Part shown: positions 1-6,588 of the stretch, piece after piece
Position numbering within the stretch: position 1 is the first letter of the stretch
Layout of the letters: each line of letters starts with the position of its first letter
NCBI GenBank assembly: GCA_021776685.1
Contig: JAJFFJ010000068.1
Location: 1 to 64,000 of the forward strand
DNA: 64,000 nucleotides
Direction: 5' to 3'
DNA from: Alphaproteobacteria bacterium
Lineage (GTDB): Bacteria > Pseudomonadota > Alphaproteobacteria > Bin65
Program-made: the position numbers and the translations under genes
Notes under the pieces: model-generated
Told to the model about the DNA's origin: nothing
Seen by the model: only the letters and a program-made list of their open reading frames with translations
Databases searched by the model: none

Positions 1-75
1 TCCGACCCAATCCTCGAGGCATTCGGGAAACAGGGTCGTCTGATCACGGTCCAGACCCGCCACAAAACGCTTCAT
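1..75 (-). CDS. Transposase N-terminus (IS1182/IS5-type, DUF772), cut by window edge
   Basis: The minus strand from 75 reads 25 codons open to the window edge, starting MKRFVAGLDRDQTTLF and continuing PECLEDWVG. This closely resembles the conserved start of IS1182-like transposases of the DUF772 type (a basic MKRF start, then TLFPE, then LEDW). Only the N-terminus is inside the window, so intactness cannot be judged. It lies at the left of the element that also carries the integrase, consistent with an IS inserted in the island. The assignment rests on 25 residues recalled by eye. Confidence 0.65.
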   Translation of the reverse strand, partial: MKRFVAGLDRDQTTLFPECLEDWVG

Positions 76-232
76 ATCGACCCCCGCATCACCAAGCCCG
101 GAATCGTAACATCCAGAAGCGTTTTCACACAGCCTGGGTCAGAAGCGGACATTGGGCGTCGGAGTCAGCGACGACCGCTATACCCCTAGAAGCAGACATT
201 CTGAACGGCGCGCTTCGAGTGCTATTGCCAGT
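76..232. other. Non-coding flank of the transposase fragment with a short direct repeat
   Basis: No convincing gene is seen. The segment directly upstream of the transposase start should contain the IS terminus, and a TTTTCACACAGCCTGGGTC stretch at about 122-140 is a candidate terminal repeat. Two near-identical 13-mers follow (AGAAGCGGACATT at about 142 and AGAAGCAGACATT at about 188), differing by one base. The IS boundary cannot be fixed without the other end. Confidence 0.3.
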
Positions 233-445
233 TCAGTTGACGATTTTCCAGATCAACCAGTCCGTATAGGGCACCGGCTGATCTGGAGGCAGGTTCGGCA
301 GGCGTCGGTAGACGGCGCGGACAGCAGCCGGATAGCCGCCACCCTTGAAAGCCCGCTCCACGATCCCGCACATTTCGTCAAGGAAGGCGTCAGGATCGAC
401 GGCTGGGCGCATCGTGGCGGAGGGGCGGAAGATTTCAGGGGCCAT
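233..445 (-). CDS. Small hypothetical protein (70 aa)
   Basis: The product starts MAPEIFRPSATMRPAVDPDA and is acidic/basic mixed with no signal peptide or membrane segment. The ATG at 445 is preferred over an in-frame TTG at 451. It follows the XRE gene on the same strand after a 57-bp gap, so it may be co-transcribed with it. No family is recognised. Residues 8-20 after the first tract read PDAFLDEMCGIVE, helical in character. Short accessory genes of this kind are common beside phage-type regulators, but no function can be given. Confidence 0.45.
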   Translation of the reverse strand: MAPEIFRPSATMRPAVDPDAFLDEMCGIVERAFKGGGYPAAVRAVYRRLPNLPPDQPVPYTDWLIWKIVN

Positions 446-502
446 TGTCAAACACCGCTTCTTGGACCTCCGATTGTTGACTGCCGACTGGAAGCGGATT
501 CG

Positions 503-727
503 TTATTTTGCCCTCGGATCGATGCCGCCTGATTCAGTCAGCCGGACGCCCGCATCCTCCAGAGCCTCGGTTATCTTCCGCGCTGTCCCCTGGCGCATCG
601 CCTCATCGCCACCGGGCTGCTCCACCCGCCGGATCGTGAAGACGCCGACACCCGCCTCATCAGCCAACTCTTGCTGTGTCCAGTCCAGGAAGCCGCGGGC
701 AGCCCTTATCTGCGCCGATGTAATCAT
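503..727 (-). CDS. XRE-family helix-turn-helix regulator (74 aa)
   Basis: The protein is a single Cro/CI-type HTH. Residues 3-20 (SAQIRAARGFLDWTQQEL) form the typical first helices, and ADEAGVGVFTIRRVEQ is the turn and recognition helix. The short C-terminus (KITEALEDAGVRL) is typical of minimal phage and island repressors. It is transcribed away from the integrase gene across an AT-rich, dyad-rich 190-bp region, so autoregulation and control of the integrase are likely but inferred. No clear Shine-Dalgarno precedes the ATG at 727, which could mean leaderless or weak translation. Confidence 0.85.
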   Translation of the reverse strand: MITSAQIRAARGFLDWTQQELADEAGVGVFTIRRVEQPGGDEAMRQGTARKITEALEDAGVRLTESGGIDPRAK

Positions 728-759
728 GGCGGGACTATACAGAATCTGCTTTTAGGGAG

Positions 760-825
760 AAGATATTATTGTCGGATAATGCAAATTATCATTGATATAT
801 AATCGATAAACTATCATATTATCTT
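760..825. promoter_or_regulatory. AT-rich divergent operator/promoter region between XRE gene and integrase
   Basis: The region is strikingly AT-rich compared with its surroundings. It contains a perfect dyad GATAAT-GCAA-ATTATC (775-790) and further TTATC/GATAA half-sites at about 766, 805 and 818, spaced through the interval. It lies between the divergent XRE gene and integrase, the usual place for a phage-type operator. Binding by the XRE protein is inferred. Confidence 0.55.
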
Positions 826-918
826 AAACAAACAGCCTGTAGAGCGGACGCCCCCAGCGTTACCGCGCTGGGCACGCCCTAGGCCCCCCAACTGAAGGCA
901 GCAGAAAGAGAGCCTGTT

Positions 919-1962
919 ATGGCTACTAAGAACGAATCCGTTCACGGTCAAGCGACCATCCCCGATCTCAACCAGGCCTATTTTGCCCTCAAGACGAAAG
1001 CACGCGGCATGGCCAATGAGATTCAGAAGCAGGCCGGTATCGGCAGGGCGTTGCAGACCTACGCAGAGAACGCGGAAGGTGCCTACGCCGAAAACACCAC
1101 CCGCGCGATCAAGAGTGACCTTCGAGTTTTCAAGGCATGGTGCCAGAAGAGCGGCGCGTCAGAGTTCCCGGCCACTCCGGAGACTGTCGCCGCGTTCCTG
1201 TCTGCAATGGCAGAAAAGCGAAAGCCTGCCACCCTTCAGAGATACCTTGCCAGCATCGCCCACATTCACCGGGCGGCAGGCATCGACAACCCTACTGCCC
1301 ATGAAACCGTCAGGCTTACCATGCGCCGGATACGGAGAGAGCTTGGCACCCGGCAGAAGCAGGCGCCAGGTTTGAACCGTCCGCACATTGACCGGATCAT
1401 TGAAGCCGCCGGCGACGAGTTGATAGACCTGCGGGACAAGGCCCTCTTGTCCATGGCCTATGACACTCTCTGTCGCCGGTCGGAACTGGCTTTAATGCAA
1501 GTTGAAGACCTGACCTTGGGCTTGGACGGCACCGCCCTTATCCGCAGATCCAAGACCGACCAAGAGGGCGAAGGCTCTACCCGATACCTTGCCCCTGATA
1601 CCGTGGAGCACGTCCGCCATTGGCTTGAGGCTGCCGGGATAGAGGACGGGCCGGTGTTCCGCTCCGTCAGGAAGGGCGGCAACGTTGGCAGACCGCTGTC
1701 GTGGTCTGAGACGGACCCAGGCGCTGCCGTTGCGGTCATATTCAAGAAGATGGCGGACAGAGCAGGTGTTGATCTGCCCGTATCCGGCCATTCAACCCGT
1801 GTCGGAGCCGCGCAGGATATGACCAATGCCGGGTTTGGTATTACCGAGACCATGCAATCTGGCGGCTGGAAGGGGCCGCAGATGGTGGGGCGGTATACGG
1901 AGAATCAGCGAGCGAGGCGTGGTGCGGCGGCGAAGCTGGCCGCCTTGCAGAATCGGGCTTAA
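919..1962 (+). CDS. Tyrosine recombinase / site-specific integrase
   Basis: This 347-residue protein has a SAM-like core-binding domain at about 40-135 and a catalytic domain at about 155-340. The catalytic set is visible: R186 (in CRRSEL), K212 (in RRSKTD), H291 and R294 (HSTR), W317 (GGWK in place of the usual H/W) and the nucleophile Y326 (GRYTEN). Length and motifs fit an active phage/island integrase that forms a 3'-phosphotyrosyl intermediate. It sits in an element ending in a tRNA-Thr 3' fragment, so it is the likely integrase of that element, although it lies 4.4 kb from the visible att site and probably acts with a site near the other end. The next gene starts 5 bp after its stop. 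Confidence 0.93.
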   Translation: MATKNESVHGQATIPDLNQAYFALKTKARGMANEIQKQAGIGRALQTYAENAEGAYAENTTRAIKSDLRVFKAWCQKSGASEFPATPETVAAFLSAMAEKRKPATLQRYLASIAHIHRAAGIDNPTAHETVRLTMRRIRRELGTRQKQAPGLNRPHIDRIIEAAGDELIDLRDKALLSMAYDTLCRRSELALMQVEDLTLGLDGTALIRRSKTDQEGEGSTRYLAPDTVEHVRHWLEAAGIEDGPVFRSVRKGGNVGRPLSWSETDPGAAVAVIFKKMADRAGVDLPVSGHSTRVGAAQDMTNAGFGITETMQSGGWKGPQMVGRYTENQRARRGAAAKLAALQNRA

Positions 1963-1967
1963 TAGCG

Positions 1968-2654
1968 ATGGACCACCGGATTGAGAGATTGATAGCCGCT
2001 GTTGAGCGTCTCAGAACTGAAATAACGGAGGTGATAATGCTCCGGACCATTTTCCGTGAGGCCAACGACGACCGAAGCTTTACCAGCGCCATCAACCACA
2101 CTCAGGAAGCTTGGGCCTACGAAGCGATAATTCGCTCGCTTGTGCGCAGCATGGCAGCATCCTGCAATCGAACGCTCGATGCGCCCAGTGACGATCGAGC
2201 TTCGTTGCCCCAAATATTTGACCGTCTGTTACTCCCAGATGTGACGCTTGCTATTCTCGATGAAGCTCAGCGAAGGCCTGATTTTCCGAGGCTTTACAGC
2301 AAGAACAGGCAATACGCAGCCGACGCACTAAAGGCGGCGAAAGACGCTTATCAATCGATAGATCAAGATGCAAAACAACGGCTAAAGGACTTTAGGAACC
2401 GGCACGAATCCCACTTATTGATAGGTCTTGAGGAGGTGCCTCATCCATCTTTTGGCGATCTTCTTGATACTATTGATACGGTAATCGGAATTGTCGCAAA
2501 CCTTGACCACGCCGTGCTTGGCGGGAACCTTGGCGAAGACGATATCGAACTTGTATGGCGAGTGCGCGCCAAGAGCTTTTGGTCGAGATTGGTCAACGGT
2601 GTGCCAGACGAGGGCATTGAAGACGCACTACGCGAGATCGACAAACAAAACTGA
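1968..2654 (+). CDS. HEPN/AbiU2-like protein, possible RNase or abortive-infection factor
   Basis: This 228-residue, largely helical protein begins 5 bp after the integrase stop and is probably translated from the same mRNA. Two features recall the AbiU2-type HEPN family. An N-terminal half reads LRTIFREANDDRSF then AWAYEAIIRSLVRSM and DDRASLP. The second is a polar motif RNRHESH at residues 143-149, an R-N-x4-H arrangement as in the HEPN R-x4-6-H RNase site. HEPN proteins commonly cleave RNA in toxin-antitoxin and phage-defence systems. Assignment is by eye and no partner antitoxin gene is visible. It could instead be a non-catalytic HEPN protein. Confidence 0.5.
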   Translation: MDHRIERLIAAVERLRTEITEVIMLRTIFREANDDRSFTSAINHTQEAWAYEAIIRSLVRSMAASCNRTLDAPSDDRASLPQIFDRLLLPDVTLAILDEAQRRPDFPRLYSKNRQYAADALKAAKDAYQSIDQDAKQRLKDFRNRHESHLLIGLEEVPHPSFGDLLDTIDTVIGIVANLDHAVLGGNLGEDDIELVWRVRAKSFWSRLVNGVPDEGIEDALREIDKQN

Positions 2655-2832
2655 AAGGCGGGGCTCGGCGATGACCGGACCTATCGGCAGGCGCCGCGTG
2701 TTATCGAAGCAGCGGGCAGGTAAAGACTGTAAGCTTTGAGAATGGCACGTCGATTAGACCCCCTCATCTACAACCATACCCTAGCGGCCACGACTGGTCG
2801 TATAATGCGCCTTTCAAATGATGGAGCAGGCC

Positions 2833-3147
2833 ATGAATAGATTTCGCCGTGTCGCGCCGTTCTTGATTTTAGTGTTCCTGGCGGCTTGTACAGCTGCGCA
2901 GAAACTCCCCCAAATTCGTGAGGGTATGACCCACGGCCAGGTGCGTTCGGTAATGGGCGCACCAGACGGATTTGCCCGCAGGGGTCGGTTCTCAGCCATG
3001 GAATACAAAGACCGATTGATATCAGGGTGGAGCTGGAATCGGACAGACTACGGTTTCATTTTCAAGGACGGGAAACTGATTCAGTGGGGCGCCGGTAGAG
3101 TGCGGCAGGGTGGGCCACAGACTTTGCTCCTGTACCGAATCAACTAA
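2833..3147 (+). CDS. Small BamE/SmpA-like lipoprotein
   Basis: The start at 2833 (MNRFRRVAPFLIL) is chosen over an in-frame ATG at 2818 because GGAG lies 8 bp upstream and it gives a normal signal peptide. A type II signal peptide ends in a lipobox (LAAC at residues 16-19), so the mature protein should be a membrane-anchored lipoprotein. The mature part has REGMTHGQVRSVMGAPDG, the turn typical of BamE/OmlA/SmpA domains, followed by a beta-strand region with DYGFIFKDGKLI. At 104 residues it is a minimal version. It lies inside the island, so a role in the main BAM complex is not implied. Confidence 0.75.
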   Translation: MNRFRRVAPFLILVFLAACTAAQKLPQIREGMTHGQVRSVMGAPDGFARRGRFSAMEYKDRLISGWSWNRTDYGFIFKDGKLIQWGAGRVRQGGPQTLLLYRIN

Positions 3148-3535
3148 ACCCAAGTTCAGCGTATTCCCCAGCTCGGGTAGGTCGGACCTGTGGCGGCCCC
3201 TATAGGGGTGATATTGGGGTTGACCTGCTCCGCGGCCCCGCTTTTCCCACACCGTTTCATCAGCAACCGTATCCGTCCGTAGGTACGGTCAGGTTAGGGA
3301 AATATTAGTGTGCGCCCGATCTGGGCGGCTAGGAAAAAGCTAGGATGGTTTAGTCTCCGGCGTATGCTTCCAGATGCTATGTTTTGTCAGGTTCTGCGCA
3401 GCGGTGGATGGGCGTCAAACTTTACCGAACTTAACCACCCACGCTGCGGACTGATGTGTCCGTGAGCCGTCTCCAAAACTTTAGCTTTGTTTAGTAGTAG
3501 GAGGCCGCCAAGACTTAATCGAACTTAACCGACCC
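3148..3535. other. 388-bp intergenic region with a palindrome and a repeated 11-mer
   Basis: No coding frame looks real. It contains the 12-bp palindrome CCCCTATAGGGG (3197-3208). An 11-mer CGAACTTAACC occurs twice in the same orientation (3426-3436 and 3520-3530), each inside a longer imperfect match. These may be protein-binding sites or element-specific repeats. No clear promoter or terminator is visible. Confidence 0.4.
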
Positions 3536-3709
3536 TCAGCGGAAAATGCCCTTGATCGCTGCCCGCCAATTCTGGGGAAGGTTCACCCAAACGGCAGCAA
3601 GGCACGCGAACAGAAGCAGGATTGCCAAAGCGCTGCTCGAGGCGTTGTGGATCTGGGTAGATAGAACCCCAATCGCCGCGCCTGCCTTCATGAGCAGAAA
3701 GTCCGCCAT
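3536..3709 (-). CDS. Possible 57-aa single-pass membrane protein
   Basis: The minus frame from ATG 3709 gives MADFLLMKAGAAIGVLSTQ, then a hydrophobic run LAILLLFACLAAVWV, then a basic amphipathic tail ending AAIKGIFR. This is a sensible single membrane span with a cytoplasm-type basic end. The overlapping plus-strand frame has no such logic and is taken as its shadow. A weak point is the lack of a Shine-Dalgarno ahead of the ATG. Small membrane proteins of this type (holin-like or toxin-like) are frequent in integrated elements, but no specific family is recognised. Confidence 0.4.
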   Translation of the reverse strand: MADFLLMKAGAAIGVLSTQIHNASSSALAILLLFACLAAVWVNLPQNWRAAIKGIFR

Positions 3710-3767
3710 GGGGGAGATATGGGGATTCTAACGCCCGATTTCATCCTTTTGGGTTCGTTGGATCACC

Positions 3768-4037
3768 TCACCCATCATCACCACGCCCATGCATCGGGTA
3801 GCCCTTCGCCTTCCTGGGCTCCACATCTGGATAGGCCCGCCCGGAGATGATTGCGCAGATTGATTGGACGGTCATTCCGTAGCGCTTCGCCAGCTTGGCC
3901 CGAAAACCTCTTACTGGCTTGTAGGCCAGCCTGATCTCGGCAGCGATTTCCGGTGACGCCTTCGCAGTCGCATGACGCCCTGCCGCAATGCAGTCATAGA
4001 CGTTCTGTCTCTGCGTACTGTTTGGTTGATTGGGTTC
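3768..4037 (-). pseudogene. HTH-domain open frame without a start codon (possible remnant)
   Basis: One minus frame between stops reads AEIRLAYKPVRG, then AKLAKRYGMTVQSICAI, then SGRAYPDV. This is a homeodomain-like HTH of the type found in phage HNH/terminase-associated proteins. No ATG, GTG or TTG lies between the upstream in-frame stop (4038-4040) and the HTH. An ATG in the neighbouring frame at about 4005 suggests a frameshift. It is therefore reported as a decayed gene, or as a gene using a rare start such as ATT. Confidence 0.4.
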
Positions 4038-4241
4038 TCAGGAGGAGGTGGACGTGCTTTCTCCCTGCTCGGTCCTCTCGCGTCTCTTCGGCTGGCTCCA
4101 GTCTGGTGTTCTCTCCCGACCATCAGCACACACCCAGGCAAGGGGGCCAGGAGGGCGGCAGCAAGGGAGCCACTCCCATAGTCAGACTTTTAGGTATGAA
4201 AAGCCCAGAGTTTGGGGAAGAACTCGTAACGGAACGGGGCA

Positions 4242-5483
4242 TCATGCGGCGGCCCTCAGAACGTCGTGTTTCGCCCTCGCCATTGCCTCAAGAACACGGC
4301 CTTCGTCCCTTGCCTTGCATCGGAACCCATCGTGGAGCGGGAGGACGATCCCGCCACGTCTGAGCGCGTCTTGCATCACTCGTTCGGCCATCTGCGAATC
4401 TAGATATTGAAGCCGTCCCCACGCACCGGAACAAAAGTGCTTGGCTATCGACGCGTGCCGTTCATCCACTCGAGCCGCCATCAGCCGAGCCAGCGGGTAA
4501 GCCCCTGGCCGCTTTAGGTGCTGTGCAATAGCCTTGACTGCGCTCTCGCGGGTTTCCGCATTGAGCATGATGTTGACGGCGACCTTGACGTTCTTCCGCG
4601 TCACTCCATCGGGCAACAGGCCTATGTCATAGGCTGGGCCATCCATCTGGCGACCACCAAGGGCATAGAGCATCGATGGGTGTAGCTCGGGATAGTCCGG
4701 CTCTCTGGTTGGCTCACCGTCGATCCGAATGCGGGAACGATATTCGCTGCGGGTGTTCTGCCACCATCCTCCATAAAACCTGCCGCCCAGCCTTTGACGG
4801 CTGTATCGCCATTTCCGTATCAGCGGCCGAAAGCTGGTGTTGATATGATAGTGGGCGCGCGTGCCGTCCTCTTTCAAAACCACCTCACGATAGAGCGGCC
4901 CGAACCATTCACCGCCCGGCAGGTCTATCCGAAGGTTGGCAGCTGCCAGCGCCTCGTTGAATGCGTGAAGCCGACGACGCTCACGACGTGTGCTTTCGGT
5001 GTCGCGGTAGTCCACTGGGATCTTGATTGTCCGCGTGCCAACGGTTTGGACTTCCCGATATTCAATGACCTCATGGGGCATCAGAGAGAGAAGGTCCGGC
5101 GCTACCGCTGCCAGGTATTCCAGGAACTCGGGGTGCGGATCAAACTCACTCCGATAGCTGGACACTACGCCGGGCGACGCCCTGCGATGATCAATCAACC
5201 CGCAAGCGTCGAGCGCATCCACGCAGCCAACAACATTTGCGTATGTGTAGAGCCCACGGGAGTAGCGCTTGCCGACTGCCGCGTAGTGGCTGCGATCCCG
5301 GCTGTAAAAGATAGGGCGGCCAAGGCCGATGGATTCAAGAAGGATGCCCGCCGACATGCAGCGCCTTACCAGCGCTTCTTTCTTTGTCTGTGGCGAAGGC
5401 ATGAGACCAACAAGGTCAAGTTCCTCCCGGTCTTTGGCAGCCCAGTTGAGGCGCACCGGCACGCCCTTGCGCTCGCCGATCAT
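4242..5483 (-). CDS. Uncharacterised protein with family-A-polymerase-like palm motifs
   Basis: This 413-residue protein is the last gene of a coupled operon. The start at ATG 5483 is chosen because it overlaps the upstream stop as ATGA; an in-frame TTG lies at 5492. The C-terminal half shows three motifs in the order and spacing of a polymerase palm/fingers: D263 in DYPELHPSMLY (motif A-like), R296-x3-K300 followed by VAVNIML (motif B-like) and H384-D385 in LPLHDGF (motif C-like, compare HDE in Pol I and HDS in T7 RNA polymerase). An upstream GGRFYGGWW and a basic patch lie before motif A. No exonuclease domain is apparent. The N-terminal 150 residues resemble nothing recognised. Polymerase or primase activity is inferred only; it may be a degenerate homologue. 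Confidence 0.5.
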   Translation of the reverse strand: MIGERKGVPVRLNWAAKDREELDLVGLMPSPQTKKEALVRRCMSAGILLESIGLGRPIFYSRDRSHYAAVGKRYSRGLYTYANVVGCVDALDACGLIDHRRASPGVVSSYRSEFDPHPEFLEYLAAVAPDLLSLMPHEVIEYREVQTVGTRTIKIPVDYRDTESTRRERRRLHAFNEALAAANLRIDLPGGEWFGPLYREVVLKEDGTRAHYHINTSFRPLIRKWRYSRQRLGGRFYGGWWQNTRSEYRSRIRIDGEPTREPDYPELHPSMLYALGGRQMDGPAYDIGLLPDGVTRKNVKVAVNIMLNAETRESAVKAIAQHLKRPGAYPLARLMAARVDERHASIAKHFCSGAWGRLQYLDSQMAERVMQDALRRGGIVLPLHDGFRCKARDEGRVLEAMARAKHDVLRAAA

Positions 5484-5764
5484 GACCGGCAATCCCGCCG
5501 GAGCCGTTCAATCCTGGGATGGACCTCGGGGAAGGCTTCGACCAATCGGAGCGCGGCGGCGTCTACGTCTTCGCAGCGTTCCCCAATGCAGCGCAGGAGA
5601 GTACTCCGGTAGCAGCAGTAGCTATCTCCACGCCACCCAGTGTCATTCTGGCTCTCACGGCCCTGCCGGACCTGTAGAATCCACTGCAATCGATTGAATA
5701 CGATCCGCAGATGCTCGTTCAGTTGGACAAGGACATCGCCATCGCGGTGGAGAGGCGCGCTCAT
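5480..5764 (-). CDS. Uncharacterised 94-aa protein, middle gene of polymerase-like operon
   Basis: The frame starts MSAPLHRDGDVLVQLNEH and ends RLRRDCRS. Its ATG overlaps the stop of the upstream 96-aa gene (ATGA at 5761-5764), and its own stop overlaps the start of the polymerase-like gene (ATGA at 5480-5483). This double coupling is strong support that it is real. It contains alternating helical stretches and a cysteine pair (YCCYRS). No family is recognised. Equimolar production with the polymerase-like protein suggests a shared task. Confidence 0.6.
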   Translation of the reverse strand: MSAPLHRDGDVLVQLNEHLRIVFNRLQWILQVRQGRESQNDTGWRGDSYCCYRSTLLRCIGERCEDVDAAALRLVEAFPEVHPRIERLRRDCRS

Positions 5765-6051
5765 TGGCCGGCCCCCCGCTTGGTGCCGTAACTCCGGCCA
5801 CGGGATTTGCGGTCAGGGCGGAACGGGGCCAGGCGCTCAATCAAGCCGACTTTGAAATCCGGCTCGCCGGCAAAGGCAATGGACAGGTGGAGGTCATCAA
5901 GGGCCGACGGGCCAATCTCCTGACCGATAGAGGAAGCAACAGCTTCCCAACCCCTTAGGCCGGTTCGAGTAGAGGCAACCGCTGCCCGCCACTTTGAGAG
6001 GACAGCCTCCAGGTGGGGGTTGTCAGAACTTTCCGCATTCGCTACGTACAT
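5761..6051 (-). CDS. Uncharacterised 96-aa protein, first gene of polymerase-like operon
   Basis: ATG 6051 has AGGAAG 8 bp upstream, a good ribosome-binding site, and the stop overlaps the next gene as ATGA. The product (MYVANAESSDNPHLEAVLSK) continues with a WRAAVAST...GWEAVASSIGQEIG region and a positively charged C-terminus (PDRKSRGRSYGTKRGAG) that could contact nucleic acid. No signal peptide, membrane span or known domain is seen. The operon's upstream region (6052-6318) should hold its promoter. Confidence 0.6.
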   Translation of the reverse strand: MYVANAESSDNPHLEAVLSKWRAAVASTRTGLRGWEAVASSIGQEIGPSALDDLHLSIAFAGEPDFKVGLIERLAPFRPDRKSRGRSYGTKRGAGQ

Positions 6052-6084
6052 AAGTGTTCTTCCTGTGGTTTGGGGGAACGCCTA

Positions 6085-6122
6085 AAGGCCGCTCGGGTTG
6101 CATCCCGGCGGCCTTCATTTTT
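6085..6122 (+). terminator. Probable rho-independent terminator
   Basis: An 8-bp perfect stem AAGGCCGC/GCGGCCTT (6085-6092 with 6108-6115) is extended by an inner CGGG/CCCG pairing and followed by CA and five Ts (6118-6122). The T-run is on the plus strand, so it would stop rightward transcription opposite the minus-strand operon, or shield the operon's 5' region. Confidence 0.5.
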
Positions 6123-6140
6123 GGTCGGCGTATGGTGAGA

Positions 6141-6156
6141 GTCGTCAGTTGACGAC
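6141..6156. promoter_or_regulatory. Inverted repeat upstream of the three-gene operon
   Basis: GTCGTCA-GT-TGACGAC is a perfect 7-bp inverted repeat with a 2-bp centre, about 90 bp upstream of the operon start. Size and symmetry fit a dimeric regulator site. Nothing in the sequence identifies the regulator. The rest of 6157-6318 shows no gene. Confidence 0.35.
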
Positions 6157-6318
6157 GGTGGAGGCGCAGTGCGCGCCATGAGCAGGGACAACTACCCCAC
6201 CCCACCGACCGAGAATGGCCGGAATTTTTTTCCAAACCGCCGCTAACGCATTGTTTTGTAATGCGCGTTTTTCCAGATTTTGGCGGCGTAACCCTATAAA
6301 AAGACAGGGTTGGCGAAT

Positions 6319-6364
6319 AATTTGTAATCAGTAGGTCGGGGGTTCGAGTCCCTCTTGCGGCACC
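6319..6364 (+). other. tRNA-Thr(TGT) 3' half: attachment site (att) at island end
   Basis: From the anticodon loop onward the sequence is tRNA: TGT anticodon in TTTGTAATCAG, variable loop, T-arm with GGGGG/CCCTC stem around TTCGAGT, then TTGCGGC-A-CCA. No D-arm or 5' acceptor strand precedes it, so it is not a functional tRNA. The implied 5' acceptor strand is GCCGCAA. Such fragments mark the distal crossover point of tRNA-integrating elements. The orientation places the intact gene to the left of the window. Confidence 0.8.
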
Positions 6365-6588
6365 ATATTCTTCGATGGGTTGAGCCCCTCCGCGACGCCA
6401 GACCGTTAATTGCTGCCACATCGAAAAAGCCATCCGAGTCACGATGGACCGGTGCAATCGCTATTTTTTGGCTCCGAGTGCCTGACGGAATTTTCTGAGG
6501 ACTTCGAAATGTTAGAGATCAACATTCCCGCAGATTTCAAAACGGTGTCGCTGAATAGTCTGCCTGATCCCGCCAGAGGAGACGACGC

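Larger units (their letters stand above)
1..6364. mobile_element. Right end of a genomic island integrated in a tRNA-Thr gene
   Basis: This block carries a tyrosine recombinase, a phage-type XRE regulator, a HEPN-like gene, short uncharacterised genes and a transposase fragment. It ends at a tRNA-Thr 3' half (6319-6364), after which ordinary metabolic genes start. Integrases of this family commonly insert into tRNA 3' ends and leave one intact tRNA and one 3' fragment. The orientation of the fragment implies that the intact tRNA and the other element end lie left of the window. Element membership of each gene is inferred from position. No relaxase, capsid or conjugation gene is visible, so the type of element is undetermined. 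Confidence 0.7.

Noticed and set aside
3546-3731. 61-aa plus frame opposite the small membrane protein
   Set aside because: The minus-strand reading has a credible membrane span; this one is considered its shadow.
4794-5612. 272-aa plus frame opposite the polymerase-like operon
   Set aside because: The minus-strand genes are supported by two ATGA couplings and conserved-looking motifs; the plus frame has none.
6023-6457. 144-aa minus frame spanning the tRNA fragment (contains a GTRTPDLL stretch)
   Set aside because: This sequence is the typical spurious translation of tRNA 3' ends in antisense and overlaps the att site; it is not a gene.
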